Shown here: in pieces, positions 33,286 to 44,300 of the stretch
Layout: every line of letters begins with the position of its first letter
Numbering within the stretch: position 1 is the first letter of the stretch
Assembly (NCBI GenBank): GCA_016712665.1
Contig: JADJQP010000001.1
Location: forward strand, 496,001-560,000
Source: Bacteroidota bacterium
GTDB lineage: Bacteria; Bacteroidota; Bacteroidia; Chitinophagales; Chitinophagaceae
Reading direction: 5' to 3'
DNA length: 64,000 bases
The notes under the pieces: generated by a model
What the model saw: only the letters and a program-made list of their open reading frames with translations
What the model was told of the DNA's origin: nothing
Database searches by the model: none
Position numbers and translations under genes: made by a program

Positions 33286-34689
33286 TTATTTTAAGATGCT
33301 CAATTTGCCTTTATATCTAATGGTGTCATTTTGCTTTACCAGAAAAAAATAATCGCCTGTTGGAAGATTTGCGTGGCCAATAGGTATTGTGTGTTTGCCA
33401 GATGTCAAAAGTTTGGTTTCTCGTGTGGATACCAGTTGTCCATTTGAAGAATAAATACTTATTAAAATGGTAGCAGCTGTATGGAGCACTATATCTATTT
33501 GAGAATGAATAGAGAAGGGATTCGGATAATTTTGAATTTCCTCGATATTCTCTAAATCAATGGCGCCTATTTTACCAGGAATCGAATTCACAGGTTGCTG
33601 TTGTGTAACGCAATGAATCATTCCTCCGTTTTCGTATAAATTTCTGCAATCAATACCCACTACTGTTCTTCCTGGATGCAGTGTCTGAATAATGTTATTT
33701 GCTACAGCATCATTTGGATCATTATAATTTGGTACCAGCACCACAGTGTTTCCAATAAAATAATTGCAGTAGGAACCTTTGATTCCCAAATTATTTCCAT
33801 AAGTGGTTATTACATCATTTTGCGTCAAGGGTACATATACTTTGGTATACATCTGATTATTAAGATTACTTGCGCTATAAAGAGTAGCAATATCTGCAGG
33901 AGAAATGCCCCAATACGTTAGGTCTGCATTGCTCATGGTTACCAAAATGCTATCATCCACAAATTTTGCAAATCCGTCAATATGGGCATCGGTAATATCA
34001 TCAGTGCCGGTGTATCCATCTAACCATATGAACTTGGATATGCCGACATTTTGCGATAGAATATTTTCAGCCTGGGCTTGTGTCATTCCGAGATTTCGTA
34101 TTGAGTTTGCGGGACTTTGACTGATAATGGAACTTCTGCAAGCAAGTAATACCCCCTTTCCATCAATTTCATAGGAACCACCTTCAATGGTCATGCTTGC
34201 ATTTAAATTTATGATTGGTTTGCCGATAGCGGTTGCAATGTTAGTTGGAATGGCATTGCATAAATTGGCATTAAATTTTCCACCCCAGCCATTGAATCCC
34301 CAGTCTTGAATTTTTAAAATTCCGGCTCCATCTCTAACAAAAATGGGCCCATTATCTCTTACCCATACATCGTTGGTTGGGAATTGAAAAAAGTCGATAT
34401 TGGCTAAAGGTATATTGGCTGCATTTAGTAAACCGGTAATTCTACTTTCTTCAGTTGCGTCATAGGCCACAATATGCACTTTCTCACCCGTCACCAAAGC
34501 TGCTGTCATAGCCACCCAGGTAGAGTCTAAACGATTTCGGAAGGTTACTCCATACTCGTGATGATGTGGCCATTGCAACCAGGTACCTTCATGTGGTAAG
34601 TGCTCAGCAGGCATGGTATACGTTTGGGCAGATAGATTCATTTTGAAAAGAATAGATAAAACGAGGAATAGGATTGGGCAGCGTTGCAT
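33286..34689 (-). CDS. Secreted agmatine/peptidylarginine deiminase family enzyme
   Basis: 467 residues: signal peptide ('LFLVLSILFKMNLSAQ'), then a PAD_porph (agmatine deiminase) domain at about 25-370. Motifs: 'GTWLQWPHHHEYG', 'VWVRDNGPIFVRDG', 'IEGGSYEIDGKGVLLACRSS', 'DDITDAHIDGFAKF' and the nucleophile Cys in 'NGGMIHCVTQQQP'. The tail 'IQNYPNPFSIHSQIDIVL' is a T9SS sorting domain. It hydrolyses guanidino groups (agmatine, or arginine in peptides) outside the cell. The cytoplasmic agmatine deiminase lacks the signal and tail, so an extracellular role is inferred. Confidence 0.85.
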   Translation of the reverse strand: MQRCPILFLVLSILFKMNLSAQTYTMPAEHLPHEGTWLQWPHHHEYGVTFRNRLDSTWVAMTAALVTGEKVHIVAYDATEESRITGLLNAANIPLANIDFFQFPTNDVWVRDNGPIFVRDGAGILKIQDWGFNGWGGKFNANLCNAIPTNIATAIGKPIINLNASMTIEGGSYEIDGKGVLLACRSSIISQSPANSIRNLGMTQAQAENILSQNVGISKFIWLDGYTGTDDITDAHIDGFAKFVDDSILVTMSNADLTYWGISPADIATLYSASNLNNQMYTKVYVPLTQNDVITTYGNNLGIKGSYCNYFIGNTVVLVPNYNDPNDAVANNIIQTLHPGRTVVGIDCRNLYENGGMIHCVTQQQPVNSIPGKIGAIDLENIEEIQNYPNPFSIHSQIDIVLHTAATILISIYSSNGQLVSTRETKLLTSGKHTIPIGHANLPTGDYFFLVKQNDTIRYKGKLSILK

Positions 34690-35252
34690 TATAAAAATAA
34701 TATTTAATGACCTACAAGAAAGGCTTGTATAAGATAAACAAAGATAAGAGTATACTTTTAAAAAAACTAGAACAGAAAACGTATATGAAAGACGTAATGG
34801 GTTATCCTATTTTTGTGCTTTGAAATGTCTTCTATTGTCCAATGATAGAGCGCATTTACTTGCTGCAGAAGGTAATACAAATACCAGCCTCGTTTAACTT
34901 CTTACGTTTAGTTTTTTTAAACCAGCTTTGAGTACCAAGGAATCTAATTCATTTTTTTTGTATGTATTCCCACTGAGTTGTGGCAGCAGATTGCATGCTG
35001 TATATGAGTTGGAGAATTTTGACAAGTGAGAGTTACCGCCCATCCCTTAAAGTTTATGACTACTTTTTCGCATACCGGCTGATGGAAGAAAAATACTGTT
35101 TATTATTTAAGTGACATAATGTAGTAAATAGACTAATGTGTAAATAGGGTCGCTTCCCCGAAAGTATTTGCATCATAACAAAAATAGAATTTAATTTGTA
35201 AGGCTTTTTCATCCATTTAGGATGACCCCACAAGCCATAAAATTCAATACGA
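34690..35252. other. Intergenic stretch with a partial copy of the ALDH start
   Basis: No gene. Bases 35062-35125 resemble 33184-33255: both hold TTTTTCGCATAC, AAAAATACTGTTTATTA and TTAAGTGA in the same order. In the ALDH locus this is the first codons and the promoter side of the gene. Here only 'MRKK' then a stop survives, so it looks like the scar of a partial duplication. Confidence 0.5.
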
Positions 35253-36896
35253 ATGAAAAAAACACTTCTTTTAGTAAGCCTTATATTCCTTGCGCTAGGC
35301 AGTACGGCACAATGGTCAAGTAATCCTGCGCTGAACAACGAGGTGGCCGTTCAATCTGGCTGGAAGGAACTGCCTTCAATGTGCTCGGATGGTAGCGGTG
35401 GCGCCATCATTGCATGGTTAGACTGGAATCTGGGTGATCTTGGTGTTTATGTACAGCGAATCAATTCAAACGGCAACATCCTTTGGCAAGTAAATGGAAT
35501 AGGTGTTTCTGCAATTCATAGTGTGGACCCTATGCTGGTTTCAGATGGAGCTGGAGGAGCCATTATTGTATGGAAAACAGGCACCATAAACAACGAAGAT
35601 ATTTTTGCCCAACGAATCAATGGAGCCGGTGTGGTACAATGGGCTGCTAATGGAGTAACTCTATGTAATGCTACCAAAACGCAATATCACAAATCCATCA
35701 TTGCAGACGGAGCCGGAGGTGCCATCGTTACATGGTCAGACGAAAGAGCGGCACTTTCTGATCCTGAATTATATACTCAAAAAATCAACGCAAACGGGAT
35801 TGTCCAGTGGACTGTAAATGGAGTAAAAGTTTCAACTTCAATGCATTCTTACGAAATACCAAGATTGGTTTCGGATGGAGCCGGAGGTGCAATTATAGCA
35901 TGGGTAAGCCCGAATTACAAAATTTATTGTCAGCGAGTTAGTTCGAATGGCATGGCACAATGGGCAGCCAACGGTGTACTTTTAAGTAATGTGCAAGGTA
36001 CATTTGGCGAGGTAGATATTACCACTGACGGAAGTGGTGGCGCCATTCTTTGTTGGGAAGGTACCGGTGTTGTAGACATAGAAGATGACATATTTGCGAG
36101 ACGGATATTAAATAATGGTACGCCACAATGGGCTGCAAATGGTGTGCCTGTAAGTGATGCATTGTTATACCAGAATCATCCGCGAATAGTAGCTGCGGGC
36201 TCCGGATCGGCAATTATTACATGGCAAGATGCCAACGGGGCCTATACCGATATTTATGCGCAAAAAATTAGTAGCACAGGTGTATATGAATGGACCTACA
36301 ACGGAATTGCGGTATGTACTAATCAATCTTGGAAAGGTTGGCCCATTATTGCCACAGATGGAAACGGCGGCGCCATTATTGCCTGGGACGACAGACGAAA
36401 TGTAGCTTTAGAAATTGATTTGTATGCGCAACGAATCAGTGGCGGGGGTGTACGCCAATGGAATGCAGATGGAGTGGCGGTTTGCACGGCAGCTGACAAT
36501 CAGGAGGATTACACCATAATCGCAGATGGCAACGGAGGCGCCATCTTGACCTGGGAAGATCACAGAGCCGGACCCCCCAATACAAAAATATATGCCCAGC
36601 GAATTACATCGTATGGAGCCTTACCCATAGCCAATGATGGTATTGAAACTACCAACGAAATCACTGTTTTTCCAAACCCCTCCTCCGGAATCGTTAGTAT
36701 AAAAAGTACGTATAATCATTTACATATTGCCGTTCGAAATATGCTGGGACAAACTGTTTTCAATGAGTACTTAACAGATTTCGACAATACAATACATCTT
36801 GAACATCTTCCAGTTGGTATTTACAGAATGGATATAGTATCTGCTTACGATTCAAAGCAATTGCCTGTGACTAAAACGATCGTATTAGAAAGATAA
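35253..36896 (+). CDS. T9SS protein with WxxG-type beta-propeller repeats
   Basis: 547 residues: signal peptide ('LLLVSLIFLALGSTAQW'), then about nine repeats near 48 residues each of the form 'SDGAGGAIIVW', 'IFAQRINGAGVVQWAANGV'. The regular Gly-Gly-Ala-Ile-x-x-W strand is typical of a beta-propeller. The end 'ITVFPNPSSGIVSIKS' and 'LPVGIYRMDIVSA' is a T9SS sorting domain. Surface or secreted; ligand unknown. Confidence 0.8.
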   Translation: MKKTLLLVSLIFLALGSTAQWSSNPALNNEVAVQSGWKELPSMCSDGSGGAIIAWLDWNLGDLGVYVQRINSNGNILWQVNGIGVSAIHSVDPMLVSDGAGGAIIVWKTGTINNEDIFAQRINGAGVVQWAANGVTLCNATKTQYHKSIIADGAGGAIVTWSDERAALSDPELYTQKINANGIVQWTVNGVKVSTSMHSYEIPRLVSDGAGGAIIAWVSPNYKIYCQRVSSNGMAQWAANGVLLSNVQGTFGEVDITTDGSGGAILCWEGTGVVDIEDDIFARRILNNGTPQWAANGVPVSDALLYQNHPRIVAAGSGSAIITWQDANGAYTDIYAQKISSTGVYEWTYNGIAVCTNQSWKGWPIIATDGNGGAIIAWDDRRNVALEIDLYAQRISGGGVRQWNADGVAVCTAADNQEDYTIIADGNGGAILTWEDHRAGPPNTKIYAQRITSYGALPIANDGIETTNEITVFPNPSSGIVSIKSTYNHLHIAVRNMLGQTVFNEYLTDFDNTIHLEHLPVGIYRMDIVSAYDSKQLPVTKTIVLER

Positions 36897-36998
36897 TAGG
36901 CATAACGCAGAGAATTTCGAAAATAGAATTCGGTAGCAACAAAAATATCGAGGAGTATATTCATTCAACGAATTTGGAATAAAGGTCCGATATTCTTA

Positions 36999-37287
36999 TC
37001 GATATGAATGCCGGGTTGGTCTGCAGTACCACCCGAACATTCTACCGATAATCCCAGGTATAGGATTCATTAAATAGTAGGTTATTTATTGAAGTAATAC
37101 CGGGCTTTGATGCGCATCTGTTTCTACCAAAGAACAAAACAAACCTATTTCCGTTTTGTATGTTTTGCAAGCGATTGGCGACTTATCTTATAAACGAGGT
37201 GGTTTAGGCCATAAACACAGTGAGTTAGGCCATGAATGAGATGTGGGGGTTACGAAAATGGGGTTTCTATTCTATGAAATGAAAGGA
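36999..37287. repeat. R2 289-bp direct repeat, copy 1
   Basis: Nearly identical over its whole length to 46327-46615, same orientation, with only a few substitutions. It contains a palindrome-rich start (GCCGGGTTGG, CCCAGGTATAGG) and no coding frame. The pair brackets the T9SS paralogue cluster. Confidence 0.85.
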
Positions 37288-37422
37288 TTCATTTTCGTTT
37301 GGAGATGCTTATTAAACTATTCTGTCTCCTCAGACCCTTACGCCTCGTGGACTCTGAGGCTCGTTGCATGAAATGTTTATTCTTGCAAATTTTATGGTTG
37401 TATATATTTTAATTAATATTCA

Positions 37423-39003
37423 TCATTCAACAATTACTTTCTTTCCTTTATTCTCACCAGGCTGCCCGCCTGGCAGGCACCGAATATAATACATTCCTTT
37501 GGATAAACGCCTAACATCAAATGAGATATGAGAACTGTGAAGTGAGAGCTGAGACGAATACACTTGCTAACCCATTGCATTATACATTTCTATTGTTGCA
37601 TTTCTAATTTCTCTAATATCATATCGCACTTCTATATTCGTACTACATGGATTAGGATATACCTCCAAGCTCTCTAATCTTTCATCTACTATCTCACTAC
37701 TCTCCAATGGCCAACACACCTTGCTTAAATCCGCACCTAAGGTGTAATCGGGCATATTAGGAGGAGAGGTGGTTGCTGTAAATGAACTATCAGGAATTCT
37801 AAAACATTTGCGACAAAAGCCACAAGTCAATCCTTTGTTATTAGGATAATCAATAACACTAAATTGATCGTAAGTCCCTCCTCCTTTTCCAATATAAATT
37901 CTTTCATCTGGACCCTTATAAAGGTGCCCATAATATTCAAATTTTAAGAACGTCGTATCTGGTCCATGTTGTATTCGACTCCACGCAATGCTACTATCTA
38001 ATATCTGATATTCAAGTTGGTAGATATTCCATGGCTTGCTTATATAAACAAATTGACCATTTTGAGAAAAACAAACTCCACTACTCAAACTATCAAATGA
38101 ATTAATATTGTCATACACGTAGTAAGTGGTACTATCTATAGGAATATTAATAACGATGGGATTATTTAACTCGCCAGTACATCGGTCAAAATCTGCCATA
38201 AATAGCTTGTTGCTTTTCCCCTGAACTGATGCAAACTTCTTTCCGTCCTTGCTGAAGGCAATTTGTCCCAAAGCATCGAATTGCCCCCAATTAGGGAATG
38301 CAAAATTTTGAATGAATGGCCCATAAATACTATCCTTCGTTATCAAAAATCGTGTGATATTATTGGGACCATATCCTGTCTGTTTTAATAACCACCAGTC
38401 ATAACCATTAGCATGCCTACAAGCCTGCATTTTGGTACGCACCATTTCGGTATTCTTCAAAAGAGTCTTGTTTTTTATTGTCACTGCGCCCAAACCACCA
38501 TTCAGATTCATATTTACCACATTGTAACGCAATTCATCAAAGGGAGTTTTTATATCAGGTACCCACAAAGCATTATACAAACTATCGCTAACGGTAGGTA
38601 TAAAGACATAAAATTCACCATTGCTACCTTTAGGTAATATCAATGAACCTTGAGTTTGCCCTTGTAATGCCGGTGTATTTTGGGTATAAATTTTTAAAGG
38701 TTGTAAACTATCACCATTAACCATGATATTGCCGGAAGTATCCCAAATTCTCATACCATTGCTCATAAATAGAAATTTGCCTGTTGCACTATCGCAAATA
38801 TTACTGCCTGCTGATGCAATAACGTATGGAAATGCAGGAGACATATTAGTAAAGAGCTGACCCACTAGAGGGGGATTTGGAGAACCATCAAATACACTGT
38901 ATGAAATATTATTGCCAACTATCCAACGATAGCCACTTTTGTTTTGAGAGAATAAACTGTATGTTGCTAAAAGTAAGAAATTAATTAAGATTACTCTTTT
39001 CAT
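37423..39003 (-). pseudogene. T9SS paralogue 1, sorting domain cut by in-frame TAG
   Basis: The main frame (37567-39003, 478 codons) has a signal peptide and the propeller-like body shared with 39842-41389. Whole stretches are identical, for example 'TKMQACRHANGYDWWLLKQT' and 'PNMPDYTLGADLSKVCWPL'. It reaches the sorting domain 'LEVYPNPCSTNIEVRY' and stops at TAG (37567-37569) after 'MYNAMG'. The same frame then continues 'QVYSSQLSLHSSHISFDVRR' to 'KKVIVE' and a TGA at 37423. Without the tail the protein should not be retained by T9SS. A point mutation or base error is likely. Confidence 0.7.
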
Positions 39004-39010
39004 TTTTACA

Positions 39011-39817
39011 TTATTTTATTATTGTTATCTTACCATTTTTGCTTTCACAGCCAGCAAAGATACATTTATAAGAATAGACACCCACAGATAGGTCATTTGT
39101 TAGTAAACTTACTTTTTTGTTTTCATTTGTTAAGGTGGTTTTCAGTATTTCCTGTCCTAAACTATTATACAAAATAAATTCACCATCGGTTTTGCATTCA
39201 TACTCAATTGTCAGTTGCTGACTTGTTGGGTTTGGATAAATATTTATATCGCCATCCTCTAATACTTTGCGTTTAGAATCAATAATTGCGTTGTTTTCAA
39301 TGGTCATTTGCTTTACTTTATATTGATCAACAATTTGCTGTTCATAAAGGCTATCGATATTCAAATTGCTATAATCCAAATTCTTGTTTTGCCCCATGAT
39401 GCAAAGTAGTCTGTCGTCATAAATGGCACCGGGTGCATAGCTAGCCCATAAAGGACGAGCTTTGTAAACCGCATTACCTCCTATAAAAGGGCAAGTATAT
39501 GCAAGTTCTCTCAGAAAGTCCTTTTCTTCAATCGAGATACAAGATGTAACTGGAATTGTCAGATACTGTAAACTATCTGTGTTTACTGTATCATACCCAA
39601 CGGTATCAATGATGCCACTCATTATTTTTAACTTGATTGCATTTACATATCTCTCATTCATTTCCCATTCGTTATTACTTGTAATTGCATTGTTTGCGCT
39701 CAATGCATCGTTGAACCTTGCAACGAAATTGTTATCGTTGGTAGTACTATCTGATAGTAACGCTATTTTTTTGTCCGCCTCATTAATGGCACCAATGGTG
39801 CTTCCCTGCTGCTGCAC
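39011..39817 (-). pseudogene. C-terminal fragment of the large T9SS beta-helix protein
   Basis: 268 codons matching the last quarter of the 41389-45318 protein almost residue for residue ('TIGAINEADKKIALLSDSTT', 'LAYTCPFIGGNAVYKARPLW', 'KNLDYSNLNIDSLYEQQIV'), ending in its own sorting domain ('INIYPNPTSQQLTIEY'). It has only a GTG start and no signal peptide. It is in frame with, and directly follows, the stop of the 39842-41389 gene. It is best read as the remnant of a second large paralogue joined here by recombination. Confidence 0.7.
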
Positions 39818-39841
39818 TACAAAACACCGTTTGTATGCTGC

Positions 39842-41389
39842 TTATTCAATGATTATTTTTCTCACTTCGTTTCCTACTTTAATATAGTAAATGCCACTAC
39901 TATATTTGCTCACACCTGCCTTGTCGGCAGACAGGTTTATTTGATTTTCTGTGGTGGTAAATAATAATTGACCGATGGAATTAAATAATTGCCTATTCGC
40001 TTTGCTTTCTGTTTTGATGTTTACTAATGTACTGGTAGGATTAGGGTAAATTTCTAATCTATCACAAGTTTCCAATATCTCATTGCTACCCAATGGCCAA
40101 CACACCTTGCTTAAATCCGCACCTAAGGTGTAATCGGGCATATTTGGAGGTGAGGATACATAGGTAAAAGTACTATCAGGCAGCCTAAAACACTTTCTAC
40201 AAAATCCGCTGGCAAGACCCTTATTGTTAGGAAAATTAATGACACTTGATTCTTTTGCATTCGGCCCCATATTGCCGATATATATCCTTCCATCGGGTCC
40301 ATTGTATAGGTGCCCGAAATATTGGAATTTTTGATATGTGGTATCGGGACCATGTTGTATGCGTACCCAGGCTAAACTACTATCCATTATTTGGTGTTCA
40401 AACTGATAAATATTGTACCATCTTGTTAAGTATATATACTTACCATTAGGAGAAAAACAAACACCAGTATTTATTGAATCATAAATATACCAAGGTACCG
40501 GATTTGGTATCGTAGTACTATCTAACGGTACATTGAATACCTGTGGATTACTCAGCTCCCCACTGCATCGATCAAAATCAGCTAAGAAAATCTTTTGGCT
40601 TTTCCCTTGTATTGATGCAAATTTCTTACCGTCCTTACTAAATGTAATTTGTCCTGTAGCATCGTATTGGCCCCAATCTGGCAATTGAAAATTTTGTGTA
40701 AAAGGGCCATAGATACTATCCTTAGTTACCAAAAATCGTGTGACATTATTTGGCCCATATCCTGTCTGTTTTAACAACCACCAGTCATATCCGTTGGCAT
40801 GCCGGCAGGCCTGCATTTTGGTTCTCACCATTTCGGTATTCTTCAAAAGAGTCTTGTTTTTTATTGTTACTGCACCCAAACCACCATTCAGATTCATATT
40901 TACAACATTGTAACGCAATTCATCAAAGGGAGTTTTTATATCAGGTACCCATAAGGCATTATACAAACTATCACTAACGGTTGTAACGAAAACATAGTAT
41001 TCACCATTGCTGCCTTTGGGTAAAATTAGTGACCCTTGAGTAACTGGCTGTGAAGGGGGATTGTTTTGAGTGTATATTTTGAGAGGTTGTAAACTATCTC
41101 CATTTTGCATCAAGACACCAGATGTATCATATATACGCATTGCATTACAGGTAAAAAGCAGACTACCAGTAGCACTATCGCAAATATTACTGTGGGAGTG
41201 CACAAAATTAAAGGGATATCCTAGGTTTGCATTATTCTTTAAAACAGCTACAGAAGGGGGCTGTACGCCGTTAAAAATAGCAACTGGCATTGTATAAATC
41301 CCAACAGCCCACGTATTGCCCATTTTATTTTGGGGAAATACATGGTATGTTAGAGAAATTAATATAGATAATACTATTAGCTTTTTCAT
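39842..41389 (-). CDS. T9SS paralogue 2, propeller-like secreted protein
   Basis: 515 residues: signal peptide ('LSILISLTYHVFPQN'), a body with 'ITFSKDGKKFASIQGKSQ', 'VCFSPNGKYIYLTRWYNIYQ' and 'NGPDGRIYIGNMGPN' (propeller blades), and a complete T9SS tail ('LEIYPNPTSTLVNIKT' to 'SGIYYIKVGNEVRKIIIE'). It is strongly similar to the truncated paralogue at 37423. Its ATG overlaps the stop of the 41389-45318 gene by one base, so the large beta-helix protein and this one are co-translated. Confidence 0.8.
   Translation of the reverse strand: MKKLIVLSILISLTYHVFPQNKMGNTWAVGIYTMPVAIFNGVQPPSVAVLKNNANLGYPFNFVHSHSNICDSATGSLLFTCNAMRIYDTSGVLMQNGDSLQPLKIYTQNNPPSQPVTQGSLILPKGSNGEYYVFVTTVSDSLYNALWVPDIKTPFDELRYNVVNMNLNGGLGAVTIKNKTLLKNTEMVRTKMQACRHANGYDWWLLKQTGYGPNNVTRFLVTKDSIYGPFTQNFQLPDWGQYDATGQITFSKDGKKFASIQGKSQKIFLADFDRCSGELSNPQVFNVPLDSTTIPNPVPWYIYDSINTGVCFSPNGKYIYLTRWYNIYQFEHQIMDSSLAWVRIQHGPDTTYQKFQYFGHLYNGPDGRIYIGNMGPNAKESSVINFPNNKGLASGFCRKCFRLPDSTFTYVSSPPNMPDYTLGADLSKVCWPLGSNEILETCDRLEIYPNPTSTLVNIKTESKANRQLFNSIGQLLFTTTENQINLSADKAGVSKYSSGIYYIKVGNEVRKIIIE
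39914..39936. repeat. Short palindrome inside a coding frame
   Basis: ACCTGCCT, then TGTC, then GGCAGACAGGT forms an imperfect palindrome within the sorting domain of paralogue 2, encoding 'LSADKAGVS' between conserved segments. A related GC-rich palindrome (CCAGGC/GCCTGG) sits at 37457-37473 in the read-through tail of paralogue 1. Confidence 0.5.
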
Positions 41390-44300
41390 TATTTGATTAT
41401 TGTTAGTTTACCCGTCTTGCTTTCGCACCCAGCAAAGGTACACTTAAAAGTATAGACACCTTTGGATAGCTCATTCGTTAGCAAACTAACCTTTGCTTTT
41501 TCATTTTGTAAATCTGCTTTTAAAACTATCTGACCCATGCTACTATATAAAATAAATTCGCCATTTGTTTTACAATTATATTCTACAGTTATTTGAGTGC
41601 TTGCAGGGTTAGGGTATATGAGAATTTCGCCATCCTCTAACGCTTTATGTTTAGTATTTACTGGCGGATTTATTGCCATATTCTTGGACTTAAATTGTTC
41701 AACAATTTGCTGTTCATAAAGGCTATCGATATTCAAATTGCTATAATCCAAATTCTTGTTTTGCCCTATGATGCAAAGTAGTCCGTCGTCATAAATGGCA
41801 CCGGGTGCATAGCTAGCCCATAAAGGACGAGCTTTGTAAACCGCATTACCTCCTATAAAGGGGCAAGTATATGCAAGTTCTCTCAGAAAGTCTTTTTCTT
41901 CAACAGTAATTGCGGAGGTAAAGGGTATGGTTAAGTACTGCAAACTATCTGTGTACACGGTATCGTACCCAAGGGTATCAAGAACCCCACCCATGATTTT
42001 AAGTTTAATTGCATTTACATATCTCTCATTCATTTCCCATTCGTTATTACTTGTAATTGCATTGTTTGCGCTCAATGCATCGTTAAATCGTGCTACAAAA
42101 TTGCTATCGTTGGTAGTGCTGTCGGAAAGCAACGCTATTTTTTTGTCCGCTTCATTAATAGCACCTATTGTACTTGCCTGCTGTTGTGTATAAAAGTAGA
42201 GCATTTCGGGTGTACTATTTAATAGCAAACTATCAGTATCCAAGTTTGCAAATAATCTGTACTTGCCAAACCAAGCTCCTACTTCAGGATAATTAATATA
42301 AGTAACACTGTCTTGTGCAACTGCTAACCCTTGTTCTAATTCACTACTATCAATATCATTATTGGTAGTGTCATTTTCGCCCATAATGAACAGTGGGTCT
42401 GTGCACGGATCGTTATATCCATTGGCAGGAGGATTTACTAAATACTGAAACCCCAATCCGCTAGCTCCACTTTCAAACCAGTCTAAAACGGAAGGGTCTG
42501 AAAAAATTGTAAAGTTAGGTTGTGAAGTACTATTCCTAAACACCTTAAACAATCCCGGATTTAGCCCACTTACATTCAACCAATTAATTGGATTTGCAAC
42601 GGAAATCAGTTCATTTCCGTTGTCTGTAAGTCCATCACCTACATTGCCAAAGGTAGCCGGGCTAGCACTACCAAAATCTAAGAAATACCAGGGGTATTCA
42701 TTAGCGTTGAATTTGTTGTATTTGATTTTATTGGAGGAGGTGGTATTATCGCCCCATGCAAAAAAACCATAACGTGAGTGCCTTACCTTATTACATTCCA
42801 GCACATTATTGGGGCTAAAACTCATAAGGACCCCTATACGGTTACGGTCTATAAAGCCTTGCATACTTGGGTGGCCATAAATATAATTACCGGTTAGATT
42901 TGTCTTTTTCGCATTCATATTAATAATACCAAAGCAGGCATAAAGGTCACTTGAGGTAATAGTGCCCGCACTTGCGTTGGAAAAGTAGATATAGTTTTCA
43001 AGCATTTGCTCATGGCTATCGCTACTTAGGTTCATTATGCCTACGCCGGCTTTTGCTTGTACCATTATCATATTGTTTGCAATATTATTGTACAAGCCAC
43101 CGGTTGGGTTGTACTCAAATAAACCATAATTGATGTCAATGCCAATGGTTGATACATAGCTTCCTCCTGAGGTGAGAATTTGCGCATTGCGCGTATTAAT
43201 GGTATTGCTAAGAATTTGCGTACTGGCAATACTTCCGTACTGAGCAATGCCAATATGTGCATTGTTGATGCTGTTATCATGAATATTGTATTTTACATTT
43301 CCAATAATAGATTTACTCATAATACCGAGTAAGGTATTTGTGATGTCAGAGTTTGCCACATTCAGGTTGGTATTATTAGAACTTATGCCAATATCGCAAT
43401 TGATAATTCGTGCGGTGGGGTCGCCCAAGGTATTGTCAACATCGACAGTTAGCAAATTATTGTAGTAATTATCAGCAGCAATAGCACTGCCCAGCCACAT
43501 ACCTGACTGATACAATATTGCATCATCATTGAGCACAGGTGGCACTGCATACGGATATTTAATATTTTCAAATGTATTATTGTACAATTTGATGTGCGAT
43601 GCATAACTAAGGTTGCCGTGCCGAACATCCATACCATTTATAGACATATTTCGAAATGTATTGCCTTCGGTGATATTTGCCAGCCCGCCAATGGTCATGT
43701 CTTTAACACCATACACAAAAATGCCATTTACAGGGTCGGGATACGGAACTGTTTTTTCAAAAATATTATTCTGAATAATGCCTCCATATATAAAAGGAAC
43801 ATCTTTTACAACAATGCTAATGGTGTTGCTCAAAAAATTTGAGTTGGTGGCTGTTATCAATGCGCCATTGGCTACATTTACGCCACCTGAATATACCCCA
43901 CCACCTTGCACAGTACTCATACCGGTTAATGTACTTGCGTTTATGGTAATGTTTTCATCCACATTATCCGCTAGTATTCCCGTCCACGAAACCTTGCAGG
44001 GTTTTAGAGTTGAAGTTTGAATGTTTAAAAGTTGACCTGGGCCGCTACTCACCATTTCAATTTTTGACCAAGGAGTAAAAAATACATTTGGATTGTTCAA
44101 TATATTAAGATTAGCATCCATCGTCAGCGTGCCGTCAATAACAATAGGTGTAAGGAGTGTAGCAGCTCCAATGTCAATGCTTGATGTAGGGTTGCTATAC
44201 CAAGTTGCACTTTCATAAATAGGATCAGGCAAACATTTGCTACAATCGCCTATGTGAATCGTTTTTGGCACCGAGGTACAACCATTTGCACTCACCACGG

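Noticed and set aside
36999..37287. R2 as an insertion sequence
   Set aside because: Only 289 bp, no transposase frame and no clear terminal inverted repeats.
39579..42193. Plus-strand frames with membrane-like sequence opposite the T9SS genes
   Set aside because: They are antisense shadows of strongly supported T9SS genes and repeat where the paralogues repeat.
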